NCBI RefSeq assembly: GCF_021266465.1
Contig: NZ_CP089848.1
Span: forward strand, 186,001-250,000
Origin: Paralcaligenes sp. KSB-10
GTDB lineage: Bacteria > Pseudomonadota > Gammaproteobacteria > Burkholderiales > Burkholderiaceae_B
Reading direction: 5' to 3'
DNA length: 64,000 nt
Both the position numbers and the translations under genes were made by a program. The notes under the pieces were generated by a model that searched no databases, was not told where the DNA came from, and was given only the letters and a program-made list of their open reading frames with translations. Below, one piece after another: positions 49,668-59,850 of this stretch (the stretch's first letter is position 1; the number at the start of each line of letters is the position of its first letter).

Positions 49668-52136
49668 ATGTCTGCGAGCCAGATTCTCTCTTCAGAACCC
49701 ATGGACTTGCCCCTCTTGCCTTTGCGTGATGTGGTGGTTTTTCCGCACATGGTGATTCCCCTGTTTGTGGGTCGGCCCCGTTCCATCAAGGCGCTGGAAC
49801 TGGCAATGGAAGCCGGCAACAACATCATGCTGGTGGCCCAGAAATCAGCCAGCAAAGATGATCCCACTCCCGATGACTTATACGAAATCGGCTGCGCGGC
49901 CGGCATTTTGCAAATGCTCAAATTGCCCGATGGCACGGTCAAGGTGCTGGTCGAAGGCTTGCAGCGTGCCCGTATCCAGGAGGTCAGCGATGCCGAAACG
50001 CATTTTATGGCCAAGGTTGCTCCGGTCGAACCCGACACCGAACAAGGTGCGGAGTCCGAAGCTTTGCGGCGCGCAATCGTTGCCCAGTTCGAACAATACG
50101 TCAAGCTGAACAAAAAAATACCTCAGGAAATCCTTACCTCGTTAAGCGGTATCGACGATGCGGGCCGTCTTGCCGATACGATCGCCGCTCATTTGCCGCT
50201 CAAACTTGAGCAAAAGCAAAAGATGCTCGAGTCCGTCGCAACGTCGGAACGCCTTGAAAATCTCCTGTCCCAGCTCGAAGGCGAAATCGATATCCTGCAG
50301 GTCGAGAAGCGCATACGCGGCCGTGTCAAGAAGCAGATGGAAAAGAGCCAGCGCGATTACTATCTGAACGAACAGGTCAAGGCGATCCAGAAAGAATTGG
50401 GCGAAGGCGAAGAGGGTGCCGACCTTGAAGAGCTCGAGAAGAAAGTCGTGGCTGCCCATATGTCCAAAGAAGGGCATAAAAAGGCCGACTCCGAGCTTAA
50501 AAAGCTCAAGCTCATGTCGCCGATGTCGGCCGAAGCCACCGTGGTCCGCAACTATATCGATACCTTGATCGGTTTGCCGTGGCGCAAGAAGAATCGCATC
50601 AATAATTCGATTCCCAATGCGGAGCACGTGCTTGACAGCGATCATTACGGTCTGGAAAAAGTCAAAGAACGCATCGTCGAATACCTGGCCGTACAGCAGC
50701 GGGTCGACAAGCTTAAAGCGCCTATTCTTTGCCTGGTCGGGCCTCCCGGAGTCGGTAAAACTTCCCTGGGCCAATCCATTGCTCGCGCCACCAATCGCAA
50801 ATTCGTGCGCATGGCGTTGGGCGGGGTACGTGACGAAGCTGAAATTCGCGGGCATCGCCGTACGTACATCGGATCCATGCCGGGCAAGATTTTGCAGAAC
50901 ATGACCAAGGTCGGTGTGCGCAATCCCTTGTTTCTGCTCGACGAAATCGACAAGATGGGCGCCGATTTCCGTGGCGATCCTTCCTCGGCCCTGCTCGAGG
51001 TGCTGGATCCCGAACAGAACCACACGTTCCAGGATCATTACATCGAGGTCGACTTCGACCTTTCCGATGTCATGTTCGTGGCAACGAGCAATACGCTGAA
51101 TATACCGCCTGCCTTGCTCGATCGCATGGAAGTCATACGATTGTCGGGATACACCGAAGATGAAAAAGTGCATATCGCATTCGACCATCTGTTGCCCAAG
51201 CTCATGAAGAACAATGGCGTGCGCGAAGGCGAAATGACCATTGAAGAATCGGCCATTCGCGATATTGTGCGTTATTACACTCGTGAAGCCGGGGTGCGTG
51301 CGCTCGAGCGCGAAGCCAGCAAGATCTGCCGTAAAGTGGTCAAGCAGATGTTGGCGCAGTCTTCCGATGCGGCAGGCGGCGGCAAAAAGGCCGGTTCGGG
51401 CAAGCCTGCGGTCGGCGTCACGGTAAACGCTGAAAATCTCAGCGACTTTCTGGGCGTACGCCGGTATAGCTTTGGCATGGCCGAAAAAGAGAACAAGGTC
51501 GGCCAGGTTACGGGTTTGGCCTGGACTGAAGTGGGCGGCGATCTGCTGACCATCGAAGTTGCCGATATGCCAGGAAAAGGCGTGGTGCAGCGTACGGGCT
51601 CTCTGGGCGATGTGATGAAAGAATCGGTCGAGGCGGCACGAACGGTTGTGCGTGCCCGGGCGCAGCGCTGGGGCATTGCCAATACGGCATTTGAAAAGCG
51701 TGATCTGCACGTGCACTTTCCGGAAGGGGCAACCCCTAAAGACGGCCCTTCGGCGGGTATTGCAATCACTACAGCCATGGTGTCGGCCCTGACGGGCATC
51801 CCTGTTCGCGCCGATGTGGCCATGACGGGCGAAATCACGCTGCGTGGTGAAGTCCTGCCGATAGGTGGCCTTAAAGAAAAGCTGCTGGCGGCGCATCGCG
51901 GCGGGATCAAGGTTGTCATGATTCCCGAGGAAAACGTCAAGGATCTGGCCGAGATTCCCGATAATGTGAAAAATCATCTGGAAATCATTCCGGTGCGCTG
52001 GATCGATCGGGTACTTGAAGTGGCGCTGCAGCATATGCCGACGCCTTTGTCGGATGAAGAGGTTGCCAGGCTGGCGGCCGAGTCGGTGGCCAATGCCAAG
52101 CCTAGCGATGATCCGTCGGGGGTGATGAAGCACTAG
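49668..52136 (+). CDS. lon: ATP-dependent protease Lon (LonA)
   Basis: A cytosolic AAA+ protease for misfolded and regulatory proteins. The 822 residues contain the N-terminal substrate domain ([23 protein letters not shown]), Walker [12 protein letters not shown] (about residue 360), Walker [13 protein letters not shown] and the protease domain with catalytic Ser in [13 protein letters not shown] and Lys in [14 protein letters not shown]. An Ala/Gly/Lys-rich insert ([17 protein letters not shown]) lies between ATPase and protease. The ATG follows AAGGA. The TAG stop lies in the terminal CTAG of composite repeat copy 3. Confidence 0.98.
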   Translation: MSASQILSSEPMDLPLLPLRDVVVFPHMVIPLFVGRPRSIKALELAMEAGNNIMLVAQKSASKDDPTPDDLYEIGCAAGILQMLKLPDGTVKVLVEGLQRARIQEVSDAETHFMAKVAPVEPDTEQGAESEALRRAIVAQFEQYVKLNKKIPQEILTSLSGIDDAGRLADTIAAHLPLKLEQKQKMLESVATSERLENLLSQLEGEIDILQVEKRIRGRVKKQMEKSQRDYYLNEQVKAIQKELGEGEEGADLEELEKKVVAAHMSKEGHKKADSELKKLKLMSPMSAEATVVRNYIDTLIGLPWRKKNRINNSIPNAEHVLDSDHYGLEKVKERIVEYLAVQQRVDKLKAPILCLVGPPGVGKTSLGQSIARATNRKFVRMALGGVRDEAEIRGHRRTYIGSMPGKILQNMTKVGVRNPLFLLDEIDKMGADFRGDPSSALLEVLDPEQNHTFQDHYIEVDFDLSDVMFVATSNTLNIPPALLDRMEVIRLSGYTEDEKVHIAFDHLLPKLMKNNGVREGEMTIEESAIRDIVRYYTREAGVRALEREASKICRKVVKQMLAQSSDAAGGGKKAGSGKPAVGVTVNAENLSDFLGVRRYSFGMAEKENKVGQVTGLAWTEVGGDLLTIEVADMPGKGVVQRTGSLGDVMKESVEAARTVVRARAQRWGIANTAFEKRDLHVHFPEGATPKDGPSAGIAITTAMVSALTGIPVRADVAMTGEITLRGEVLPIGGLKEKLLAAHRGGIKVVMIPEENVKDLAEIPDNVKNHLEIIPVRWIDRVLEVALQHMPTPLSDEEVARLAAESVANAKPSDDPSGVMKH

Positions 52137-52270
52137 TGCGTTTTCGGCTCGAGTGTTTTACGGCACTGAACGCGTTTCAGTCATGTTTTTGAGCCGTTTA
52201 GGTTTGAGCGATGGCTGTGGGCTGTATTGCTGTGTTGTCTGTGTAGGCGTGATGGTATTTCTATAAAGAC

Positions 52271-52491
52271 GCCGCAGGGTGGGCGGTGCTGTGTAGTCCG
52301 GCACGTCCAGCGGTCGTGGTGCTACGCACCCCGACTGCCCGGGTCTGCCTCGTCCAGGCGGGCGTCGGGCGAACTCGCCCGGCCTCGCGAGGCCGGGCTC
52401 AGACAGCGCCCGCCGAAGGCCCCCGCCTTCCCTTCGTCAGCACCCGGCGCTGGACTACCGCCGGACTACACAGCACCGCCCACCCTGCGGC
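52271..52491 (-). repeat. Hairpin element B3
   Basis: 221 bp. Its apex, GCCCGGCCTC/GAGGCCGGGC at 52377-52398, is the same as in B1, while the second hairpin has the B2 version. It is therefore a mosaic of the two types. Confidence 0.92.
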
Positions 52492-52735
52492 TTGCGTTGA
52501 GGCAATGCATCGAGGTATGCATTGGGGAAGCCGCGTTGAGCCAATCACAGGCTACGTTGAGGCATCGGGCGCTTAATAAATCCAGGGTTTGGCACATCGT
52601 GGTGTAGTGGCCACGCGATAAAGGTACGGGTGCACGCACGTTAACGGTTCTATGGATGCAGGCCCATTAACGGTAGGTGCAAGCAGGTAAATTCCGGGCA
52701 TCCCGTGATGCAATTCCAGGCATGCCATTACGCGA

Positions 52736-52937
52736 GCCGTCTATCGGGGCTTGGGGTCAGGACCGGCGTAAGGCGTGCGCCGGATGCTACCGTAGGGAAG
52801 GCGGGGGCTTTCGGCGGGCCATGTTTGAGCGCAGCCGCGCCAGCGGCGTAGCGAGTTTGGCCCGACGCCCGCCTGGACGAGGTAGATCCGGATCAAGCAC
52901 GCCGTGCCGGTCCTGACCCCAAGCCCCGATAGACGGC
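52736..52937 (-). repeat. Hairpin element A3
   Basis: 202 bp. Unlike A1 and A2, its 32-bp inverted ends pair perfectly (A-T where A1 and A2 have the G-U type position). Confidence 0.9.
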
Positions 52938-53027
52938 GTCTTCAAATACCAAAGCTACCAAAGCATCGAATCCCGCAAACAACTCGACCCAAAAATTCTC
53001 CTGCATGGGGCCCACGTCAGCTGTTTG

Positions 53028-54014
53028 CTATTTAGTGCTCAGGTGCAGCCTTTCGATGATGGGCTTGTACCTCGCCGCTTCTTGATGAATCAGATCCCGC
53101 AGTTGTTTAGGCGGTCCCGGCAACAGGGTAAAAGACAAAGCATGCAACTGCTGCTGTATTTGTGGATCGTCCAAGGCTGATTGAACGGCCTTGTTCAGGC
53201 GGTTTACGATGGCGTCGGGCGTCCCTTTCGGTACGGCAATGCCTGCCCAGCTGCCGCTGTCGAACCCCGTGTATCCCAGTTCCGCCACCGTGGGTACTTG
53301 AGGCAGCGAGGGCGCGCGTTGCTTGCCGGTAACGGCAAGGGCGCGTATCTTTCCAGCCTGGATAAACGGAAGGGCGGGGGCCACGGCGACAATGGCCAGC
53401 CCTACTTGTCCGCCCGCCAGATCATTCAACGTGTTGCTGCCTCCCCGGTAGGGTATGTGTACCGCCTCGAACCCGAAGTGTTCTTTGATTTCTTCGAATG
53501 TCAGCTGCATGGATGTACCGACTCCCGGACTTCCGTAGCTGAGCGCCTGCGGATGCGCTTTGCCGTACGCCACCATATCCTTGAAGGTTTTTGCCGGAAA
53601 GGTATTGCTGGCCAGGATCACATGCGGGGCGATGCTGATGGCCGCCACGGGCTGAAAATCACCGATGGGGTCATAGGCCAGCTTGGGTGACAGATATTTG
53701 GCAATGGCGAAGTTGCCGCCGTATTCCAGCAGTGTGTAGCCGTCGGGTGCGGCCGCGGCCGCTTTCGCACCGCCTATATTGCCGCCTCCGCCGCTCACGT
53801 TCTCCACGATGATGTTTTCTTTCAAATCTTTGCTCATCGCCTTCGCGACCAGGCGAGCCAGAAAATCGAACTGCCCTCCCGCACTGAAGGGCACGATAAG
53901 CTGGATTGGCCTGGAAGGATATTCGGCACCTGCGGCAAGCGAGGGCAGCGTTGCCGCTGTGCCTATCAGCAGTCCCGCCAAGGCATGGAGTAAGGCGCGC
54001 GATCCAGTTTTCAT
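53028..54014 (-). CDS. Bug/TctC-family tripartite tricarboxylate transporter receptor
   Basis: A periplasmic solute receptor of the large Bug family common in Bordetella relatives. Residues 1-30 are a signal peptide (ALLHALAGLLIGTAATLPSLAAGA). The mature protein starts EYPSRPIQLIVPFSAGGQFD and has the family loop GSPGVGTSMQLTFEEIK and VPTVAELGYTGFDSGSW. At 328 residues it is normal. No TctA/TctB membrane genes are nearby, as usual for orphan Bugs. The neighbouring CoA ligase suggests an organic acid as ligand. Confidence 0.9.
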   Translation of the reverse strand: MKTGSRALLHALAGLLIGTAATLPSLAAGAEYPSRPIQLIVPFSAGGQFDFLARLVAKAMSKDLKENIIVENVSGGGGNIGGAKAAAAAPDGYTLLEYGGNFAIAKYLSPKLAYDPIGDFQPVAAISIAPHVILASNTFPAKTFKDMVAYGKAHPQALSYGSPGVGTSMQLTFEEIKEHFGFEAVHIPYRGGSNTLNDLAGGQVGLAIVAVAPALPFIQAGKIRALAVTGKQRAPSLPQVPTVAELGYTGFDSGSWAGIAVPKGTPDAIVNRLNKAVQSALDDPQIQQQLHALSFTLLPGPPKQLRDLIHQEAARYKPIIERLHLSTK

Positions 54015-54045
54015 TGATGTCTCCTGTTTTCAAGTCGTGTGTGGT

Positions 54046-54062
54046 CTGTTGATACACAACAG
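54046..54062. promoter_or_regulatory. Inverted repeat CTGTTG-ATACA-CAACAG in the Bug/CoA-ligase intergenic region
   Basis: Six-base perfect arms lie in the 241-bp region between two divergent catabolic genes, 32 bp before the Bug start. It is a candidate operator; no other structure is evident in the region. Confidence 0.35.
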
Positions 54063-54255
54063 CCTTGACTCTAGTTGTACCGTGCCGTGGCGCCCAGTCC
54101 GATTCCGCACTTGCATTACCCGATAACCATAAAGCATGAGGCGGTATTGATCCCGGTCGATAACAGCCCGTCATCGGAAATCGTGGTCAAGTTATCCCGT
54201 CCCTTGCAACATGGAGCCACTATAGGCCTACATCAATCATACGAGATCAGCCTTC

Positions 54256-55803
54256 ATGAACCAGGGACGTTTCTGCAGTCGTAACGCGCGATATTGGCGC
54301 GACCGGACGGCAATCATTTTCAAAGACACCTCGATCACTTACGGCCAGCTTGACGCAAGGTCGAACCGCTTGGCCAATGCCTTGCTGGGATTGGGTTTGG
54401 CCAAAGGCGATCGCGTGGCTATACAGGCCTGGAACCGGCCGGAAATCATTGAACTGGAGTGCGCTTTGTATAAGGCCGGCCTGGTCAAGGTCGCATTGAA
54501 TGCCAGATTGTCGCCTCAAGAGATCGTCGACACGGTGAATAATGCCGGGGCCCGCATCCTTTTGGTGGATGAAGCTCATTTTGAAAGCCTCGTATCGGTG
54601 GCGGGGGATCTCCATTCGGTCGAAACCATGATTACGATCGGCGGTCTTCACGGGCGGCGCTACGAGGATCTCCTGGCCGCGGCGACCGATTCGAATCCGG
54701 ACGCGCAAATGAGCGAAAGCGATCTTGCCGTGCTTCATTTCACCTCGGGTTCTACCGGAAAGTTGAAAGCTGCAATGCAGACCGTGGGAAATCGCATGGC
54801 CTCTCTGCGCAAAGTAGTGATGGGCCGGATGCGAGCCAATCCGGGCGAAGTGCTGGCGCTTGCGGGGCCGATCACCCATGCAAGCGGCATGTTCATGCAG
54901 CCGTTCCTGTTCCAGGGAGGTGCCATCCTGCTGCATGATCATTTCGATCCTGAGTCATTCATGGCTTCCGTGGAAAAACATCATGCCCGCTTCAGCTTCA
55001 TGGTTCCCACCATGCTCAACATGCTGGTTAGCCACCCCGCCTTCCACCGTTACGATCTCGGCTCCCTGCGGCAGATTTCTTATGGCGGGGCGCCGATGGC
55101 GCCGGCGCGCATCCGTGAGGCCTGGGAAGGCCTGGGGCCGATACTGAGCCAGGGATACGGTGCCGGGGAAACGACGGGCGGCATGGTCATGCTCAGTTCC
55201 GACGATCACGCGCGGGGCATCGATCAATACCCGGAACTGCTGATGTCTTGCGGCCGTGCCTTTGGCGAAACCGAATTGCGGCTTGTCGATGAACAGGGGC
55301 AGCAGGTTCCGGCGGGCGAAATAGGCGAGATCACCGTTCGAGGCCCGGACGTATTCGCCGGCTACTGGCAGGAACCGGAGTTGAGCGCTCAGGCATTGAA
55401 AGAGGGTTGGCTGCATACCGGAGACCTGGCGCGCATGGATGAGGAAGGCTTTCTCTATATTGTCGACCGCAGGAAAGACATGATCATTTCCGGCGGCTTC
55501 AACGTCTATCCCAGTGAGGTCGAGCAGGCCCTGTACCAGCACCCCGCTGTCTATGAGGCCTGCGTTTTTGGCGTGCCCGATAATATGTGGGGAGAATCCG
55601 TCAAGGCGGTCATAGCGCTCAAGCCGGGAATGCATGCCAGCGAGGCCGAACTCATTGCCTATTGCAAATCCCGGCTGGCGGATTTCAAGAAGCCGCGTTC
55701 GATCGATTTTGTTGCCGGGCTGCCCAAGAATGCCAACGGCAAGCTTTCGCGCAAGGAATTGAAGGATCCGCACTGGCTTGGGCATCAACGCAACGTTGCC
55801 TAG
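54256..55803 (+). CDS. AMP-dependent acyl-CoA synthetase/ligase
   Basis: It activates a carboxylic acid to its CoA thioester through an acyl-AMP. The 515 residues have the AMP-binding P-loop LHFTSGSTGKLKAAMQT (about residue 159), GYGAGETTGGMVML, the hinge HTGDLARMDEEGFLYIVDRRKDMIISGGFNVYPSEVEQAL, and the C-terminal catalytic Lys in LPKNANGKLSRKEL. The fatty-acid/aryl-acid CoA-ligase branch fits. The acid is unknown. The ATG has only a weak ribosome-binding site. It is divergent from the Bug receptor. Confidence 0.9.
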   Translation: MNQGRFCSRNARYWRDRTAIIFKDTSITYGQLDARSNRLANALLGLGLAKGDRVAIQAWNRPEIIELECALYKAGLVKVALNARLSPQEIVDTVNNAGARILLVDEAHFESLVSVAGDLHSVETMITIGGLHGRRYEDLLAAATDSNPDAQMSESDLAVLHFTSGSTGKLKAAMQTVGNRMASLRKVVMGRMRANPGEVLALAGPITHASGMFMQPFLFQGGAILLHDHFDPESFMASVEKHHARFSFMVPTMLNMLVSHPAFHRYDLGSLRQISYGGAPMAPARIREAWEGLGPILSQGYGAGETTGGMVMLSSDDHARGIDQYPELLMSCGRAFGETELRLVDEQGQQVPAGEIGEITVRGPDVFAGYWQEPELSAQALKEGWLHTGDLARMDEEGFLYIVDRRKDMIISGGFNVYPSEVEQALYQHPAVYEACVFGVPDNMWGESVKAVIALKPGMHASEAELIAYCKSRLADFKKPRSIDFVAGLPKNANGKLSRKELKDPHWLGHQRNVA

Positions 55804-55856
55804 GCCTTTGCGGCCTTTCATCGATGGAATCAGTGGCCGGGCCATCGGACACTTCT

Positions 55857-56762
55857 TTATTGCGCGGCCATGCCCGGATGCGGGTGCTGTTTGAGCAGTT
55901 CCATGAAACGCAGGGCCAGCGGGGACAAATAAGCGCCGCGCCGGGTGGTGATTCCCACAGTGCGCGGCCATACCGCTTCCCGCAAGGGAAATGCCCTCAG
56001 GCCATGGCTGCCGGCCTGCTTCATGGCTGATGCGCTGGAGACCGTCAATAAGTCAGTGGCTCGCACCATGCCAATGAGAAAAATGCTGGATGAGCTCGAC
56101 TCGACTGCCACATTGGGCGCAGGCAGCCCGTGTTCCTCAAAACGCGCGTCGATGGAACGCCTGGCCACTACGCTTTGTCCGGGCAGGATCCATGATTCTT
56201 TGGCCAGATCGGAAAAGCGCAGATTGCGTGAAAAGAAAAGCGGGTGCCCCTCACGCGCAACAACATGCAGATTGTCGGTGAACAAGGCATGCTGTTCCAG
56301 TTCCGTTTGGGGTTGATTCAGGATCGCGCTGATACTTAAATCGAGATCGCCCAGGCGCAGCGCCGCGAACAACTTGTCATTCAAGCCTATCGTGACGTGT
56401 ACGCGGGCCGCTGGCCGTTGCTGCAGAAGTATGGCGCAGGCATCGCCGAAATAGCTGGTGTAGTTGGGAGGAACGCCTACCCGCAGCAGTCCCAGCTTGC
56501 CCAGATGCAGGTCATTGGCTTCCTTGATGGCCTCGCTCAGTCCGAACTGGACGCCGCGGGCGCGCTGGAAGAAAGCTTGTCCTACTGTGGTGAGCACCAT
56601 GCCTTTCGGGGTGCGTTCGAACAACTGCAACTGCAGTTCTTTTTCCAGGCGCTGTACTCCTTTGGTCAGGGCCGGCTGACTCTGGCCAAGCCGTTCCGAT
56701 GCGCGGCCGACATGCCCGGCTTCAGCCACGGCAAGGAAGTAGTTCAGGTCTTCGAGGCGCAT
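55857..56762 (-). CDS. LysR-family transcriptional regulator of the catabolic module
   Basis: A 301-residue regulator with helix-turn-helix FLAVAEAGHVGRASERLGQSQPALTKGVQRLEKEL (about residues 9-45) and a C-terminal effector domain. It is divergent from the acyl-CoA dehydrogenase gene with 101 bp between starts, the classic LysR arrangement, so it probably controls the dehydrogenase-CoA transferase pair. The effector is unknown. Confidence 0.9.
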   Translation of the reverse strand: MRLEDLNYFLAVAEAGHVGRASERLGQSQPALTKGVQRLEKELQLQLFERTPKGMVLTTVGQAFFQRARGVQFGLSEAIKEANDLHLGKLGLLRVGVPPNYTSYFGDACAILLQQRPAARVHVTIGLNDKLFAALRLGDLDLSISAILNQPQTELEQHALFTDNLHVVAREGHPLFFSRNLRFSDLAKESWILPGQSVVARRSIDARFEEHGLPAPNVAVESSSSSIFLIGMVRATDLLTVSSASAMKQAGSHGLRAFPLREAVWPRTVGITTRRGAYLSPLALRFMELLKQHPHPGMAAQ

Positions 56763-56863
56763 GTCATTCCCGCAGGTTATTGAGATCGTTAAATGGATAA
56801 TCCGCTATCTGTGCCGATGCTGTCAATATGAGTTGTATAAACCATTTGATTGAGGTGGGTTCA

Positions 56864-58027
56864 ATGAGCAGCACACTACCTGGCGCGGAATTTGCCCAGA
56901 CTCGGGAAAAGTTGAAGTCGTATCTTGACGAGGAATTGATTCCCTACGAAAAAGCCTCCGGCTTTACCTATGAGGACAAATTTTCGAAAGATGCCGTGCG
57001 TGCGATATGGAAGCGTTCGCGGGAACTTGGGTTTTATGGGCTTCAACTGCCGCCGGATCTCGGTGGAAAAGGCATGAATGTGGCCGAGCTGTGCGTCCTG
57101 AAAGACGATGTGGCCGCTTCTGGCGCAATTCTGTTTCCGCACGTCCTGGGTGATTGGGGCGGCCCGTCGCGCATTGGGAACTTGATCAGGTACGCCAGTC
57201 CGTACCAGCTTGAAAACTATATGCTGCCTGTAGTGCGCGGCGAGAAGGGTTCATGCTTTGCCATGACGGAGCCGGCGTCGGGGTCCGATGCCGCCAGCAT
57301 CAGAACGCGAGCGGTGAGAGAGGGGGATGATTACGTCATCACAGGCCGCAAGCATTACATCAGCGCTTCCGCGTTCGCGGACTTTGCGGTAACCATGTGC
57401 GTTACCGATCCGGATAAGGGCCGTGACGGCATTTCGGCCATTCTGGTCGACTTCGATCGCCCCGGGGTCAAATTGACATACGATTATCTGCCCATGACCG
57501 GGCAGCACGTCGATGCCGATATTGAACTGGAGCAAGTCCGTGTTCCCTGCGCCAACTTGATTGGAGAGGAGGGGGGCGGCTTCAGGATTGCGATGGATAG
57601 GGTCAGTGTGAATCGATTGCTGCATTGCCCGACCATGATAGGCCTGGCGCGCCAGGCCTATCGAATGTCTATCGACTACGCACACCATCGCCAACAGTTC
57701 GGCGGCCCGATAAGCCGTTTCCAGGCGATCCAGCACATGCTGGCGGACATGGCGACGGGCCTTTACGCCTGCGAGAGTATGGTGATGGCCGCCGCGCACA
57801 AGGCGGACGAGGGCGGCGACGTCCGCAGCGAAGCGTCAATGTGCAAATTGTTTGTCTCTGAAAAATGTTTCGAGATTGCCGACAAGGCGATGCAGATTCA
57901 TGGCAATGTAGGCGTTACGAAGAATCATCCTGTGGAGTTCATCTTCCGCCGCTTGAGGCTTTACCGGATCGTGACAGGCACCAGCGAGATTCAGCGCAAT
58001 ACCATAGCCAAAGCTATTCTCGCCTGA
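56864..58027 (+). CDS. Acyl-CoA dehydrogenase family flavoprotein
   Basis: An FAD enzyme expected to oxidise an acyl-CoA at C2-C3. The 387 residues carry CFAMTEPASGSDAASIRTRA (FAD and substrate contact), YAHHRQQFGGPISRFQAIQHMLADM, MHGNVGVTKNHPVEFIFRR and TGTSEIQRNTIAKAIL. I chose the ATG after GAGGTGGG. By eye, neither usual catalytic glutamate is present: the medium-chain position near the C-terminus is Thr371 and the isovaleryl-type position is Asn250. It may therefore act on an unusual substrate or have another role. It is followed by caiB-like after 12 bp. Confidence 0.88.
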   Translation: MSSTLPGAEFAQTREKLKSYLDEELIPYEKASGFTYEDKFSKDAVRAIWKRSRELGFYGLQLPPDLGGKGMNVAELCVLKDDVAASGAILFPHVLGDWGGPSRIGNLIRYASPYQLENYMLPVVRGEKGSCFAMTEPASGSDAASIRTRAVREGDDYVITGRKHYISASAFADFAVTMCVTDPDKGRDGISAILVDFDRPGVKLTYDYLPMTGQHVDADIELEQVRVPCANLIGEEGGGFRIAMDRVSVNRLLHCPTMIGLARQAYRMSIDYAHHRQQFGGPISRFQAIQHMLADMATGLYACESMVMAAAHKADEGGDVRSEASMCKLFVSEKCFEIADKAMQIHGNVGVTKNHPVEFIFRRLRLYRIVTGTSEIQRNTIAKAILA

Positions 58028-58039
58028 GCCCGCGCATCC

Positions 58040-59176
58040 ATGCCCGAAATGACCTGCCTGTCCGACACTGTGGTGCTCGACCTTGGTCAATTGCATCCCG
58101 GCCCCCATACGGCAATGCTGTTGGGCCAGCTTGGCGCAACAGTCATCAAGGTCGAGCGGCGTGCCGGAGGCGATCCGGCCCGTGCGTTGGGAGCGGACAC
58201 CTTCGCCAAATACAACCGCGGCAAACTTTCCATCGCACTGGACCTCAAGAATCCCGACGACCGCGTCACGCTGTTGCGTTTGGTGCGGCACAGCCATGCC
58301 TTGATTGAGGGCTTCAGGCCTGGAGTGATGGACAGGCTTGGGCTGAGCTATTCTGAGTTGCGGGGGGCCAACCCGGCCCTCGTGATGTGTTCAATTTCAG
58401 GCTTTGGGCAAACGGGCCCTTATGCGCAACGCCCGGCCCACGATCTGAATTTCCTCGCTCTGGCCGGCTATTGGGCCGTGCCGTCGCAGGTGGATGATCT
58501 CATCGGCCGTCCACACGTGCGCCTGTCTGATTATTGCGCTTCGATGTATGCCGCTTTGGCCATGGTTGTGGCATTGATGACGGCGCGCCAGGAGGGTTGC
58601 GGACAATATCTTGACGTGTCGATTCACGATGCAATGATGGCGTGGACCGCGCCCGGTATCGATATCCTGAGGCGGGCCACGAGCGATGATATCGATGGAA
58701 TGGCTCATATTATGCCGGACAATGACTTGTTTGCGACCTCTGATGGGCGTTATGTGGCGCTTGGAATATTGGAAGAAAAATTCTGGGTGAACCTGAGGGA
58801 ACGATTGCGGGCGGAGTTCCCCGAAATAGGTTCGCAGGTTTACGATACGCGAGCGGAGCGCATGCGGCGCAAGCGTGAATTGCACACTCTTCTGAAAGGT
58901 ATTTTTGTCAGCAAGACCTTGGCGCAATGGAAGCAGGTCTTTCATGGCTCGGATATTCCGTGGGCGCCTGTGCTCGATCGTGAAGAAGTATTTGCCGACC
59001 CGCACGTGCTGGACCGAGGCCTGCTGAGCGCCGCCCCGGACGGCGGTGGCATGATGGCCGGATTTCCCGTGCGCTTTTCGTCAGGCTTGCCTGAAAGGAG
59101 TATGTCGGTGCCGGAACTGGATGGGTCGCGTCGGGCAATCATGGATTGGCTCGATAGCAAAGACGGGAAGCATTAG
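58040..59176 (+). CDS. CaiB/BaiF family (class III) CoA transferase
   Basis: It moves CoA between carboxylic acids by a family III mechanism through an aspartyl anhydride. The N-terminal VVLDLGQLHPGPHTAMLLGQLGATVIKVER and LALDLKNPDD are family signatures. The catalytic Asp candidate is in LIGRPHVRLSDYCASMYAALAMV (about residue 170). C-terminal PWAPVLDREEVFADPHVLDRG is typical. At 378 residues it is slightly short of the usual 390-400. The TAG stop lies in the first bases of composite repeat copy 4. Confidence 0.9.
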   Translation: MPEMTCLSDTVVLDLGQLHPGPHTAMLLGQLGATVIKVERRAGGDPARALGADTFAKYNRGKLSIALDLKNPDDRVTLLRLVRHSHALIEGFRPGVMDRLGLSYSELRGANPALVMCSISGFGQTGPYAQRPAHDLNFLALAGYWAVPSQVDDLIGRPHVRLSDYCASMYAALAMVVALMTARQEGCGQYLDVSIHDAMMAWTAPGIDILRRATSDDIDGMAHIMPDNDLFATSDGRYVALGILEEKFWVNLRERLRAEFPEIGSQVYDTRAERMRRKRELHTLLKGIFVSKTLAQWKQVFHGSDIPWAPVLDREEVFADPHVLDRGLLSAAPDGGGMMAGFPVRFSSGLPERSMSVPELDGSRRAIMDWLDSKDGKH

Positions 59177-59268
59177 AGCATTTTTGATTCGGGTGTTTAG
59201 GGCACTCGAGTGTTTGTGGCGTTTGACGTTTTGGTCGGTTTGGTATTTACGGTTTGGTATTTAAAGAC

Positions 59269-59467
59269 GCCGTCTATCGGGGCTTGGGGTCAGGGCCGGC
59301 ACGGCGTGCTTGATCCGGATCTACCTCGTCCAGGCGGGCGTCGGGCGAACTCGCCCAGCCTCACGAGGCTGGGCTCAGACAGCGCCCGCCGAAAGCCCCC
59401 GCCTTCCCTACGGTAGCATCCGGCGCACGCCTTACGCCGGCCCTGACCCCAAGCCCCAATAGACGGC
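59269..59467 (+). repeat. Hairpin element A4
   Basis: 199 bp. It has A-type ends with one C-A mismatch, but its apex is GCCCAGCCTC/GAGGCTGGGC (59353-59374), a relative of the B1/B3 apex instead of the A1-A3 apex. It is therefore a chimera. Confidence 0.9.
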
Positions 59468-59625
59468 TCGCGTAATGGCATGCCTGGAATTACGTTACGG
59501 GATGTCTGGAATTAACGTGCCCGCACCCATGCCTCCATCACGTGGTCACGTATACCTCGATGTACGACTCGATTGACTAAACACGGGCTCCCCAACGTAT
59601 ACCTCGCTGCATTACCTCAACGCAA

Positions 59626-59850
59626 GCCGCAGGGTGGGCGGTGCTGTGCAGTCCGGCGGTAGTCCAGCGCCGGGTGCTGACGAAGGGAAGGCGGGGGCTT
59701 TCGGCGGGCCCTGTCTGAGCAGTGCCTCGCGCGCGAGGCACTGCGAGTTGGCCCGACGCCCGCCTGGACGAGGCAGACCCGGGCAGTCGGGGTGCGTAGC
59801 ACCTCGACCGCTGGACGTGCCGGACTGCACAGCACCGCCCACCCTGCGGC
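59626..59850 (+). repeat. Hairpin element B4
   Basis: 225 bp. The 32-bp ends still pair perfectly even though one position is changed from T-A to C-G relative to B1-B3 (C59649 with G59827). The apex is GCAGTGCCTCGC/GCGAGGCACTGC at 59719-59744. Confidence 0.92.

Larger units (their letters stand above)
52133..53003 (-). repeat. Composite hairpin repeat, copy 3 (minus orientation: B then A)
   Basis: The longest copy, about 870 bp. The left end is CTAGTGCGTTTTCGG at the lon stop. The right end resembles the end of copy 2 but is decayed (CTCCTG instead of CTCTAG). The spacer between B3 and A3 is 244 bp, with an insert of about 150 bp not present in the other copies (roughly 52545-52700) in which I see no gene. 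It lies between convergent lon and the Bug receptor gene. Confidence 0.87.
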
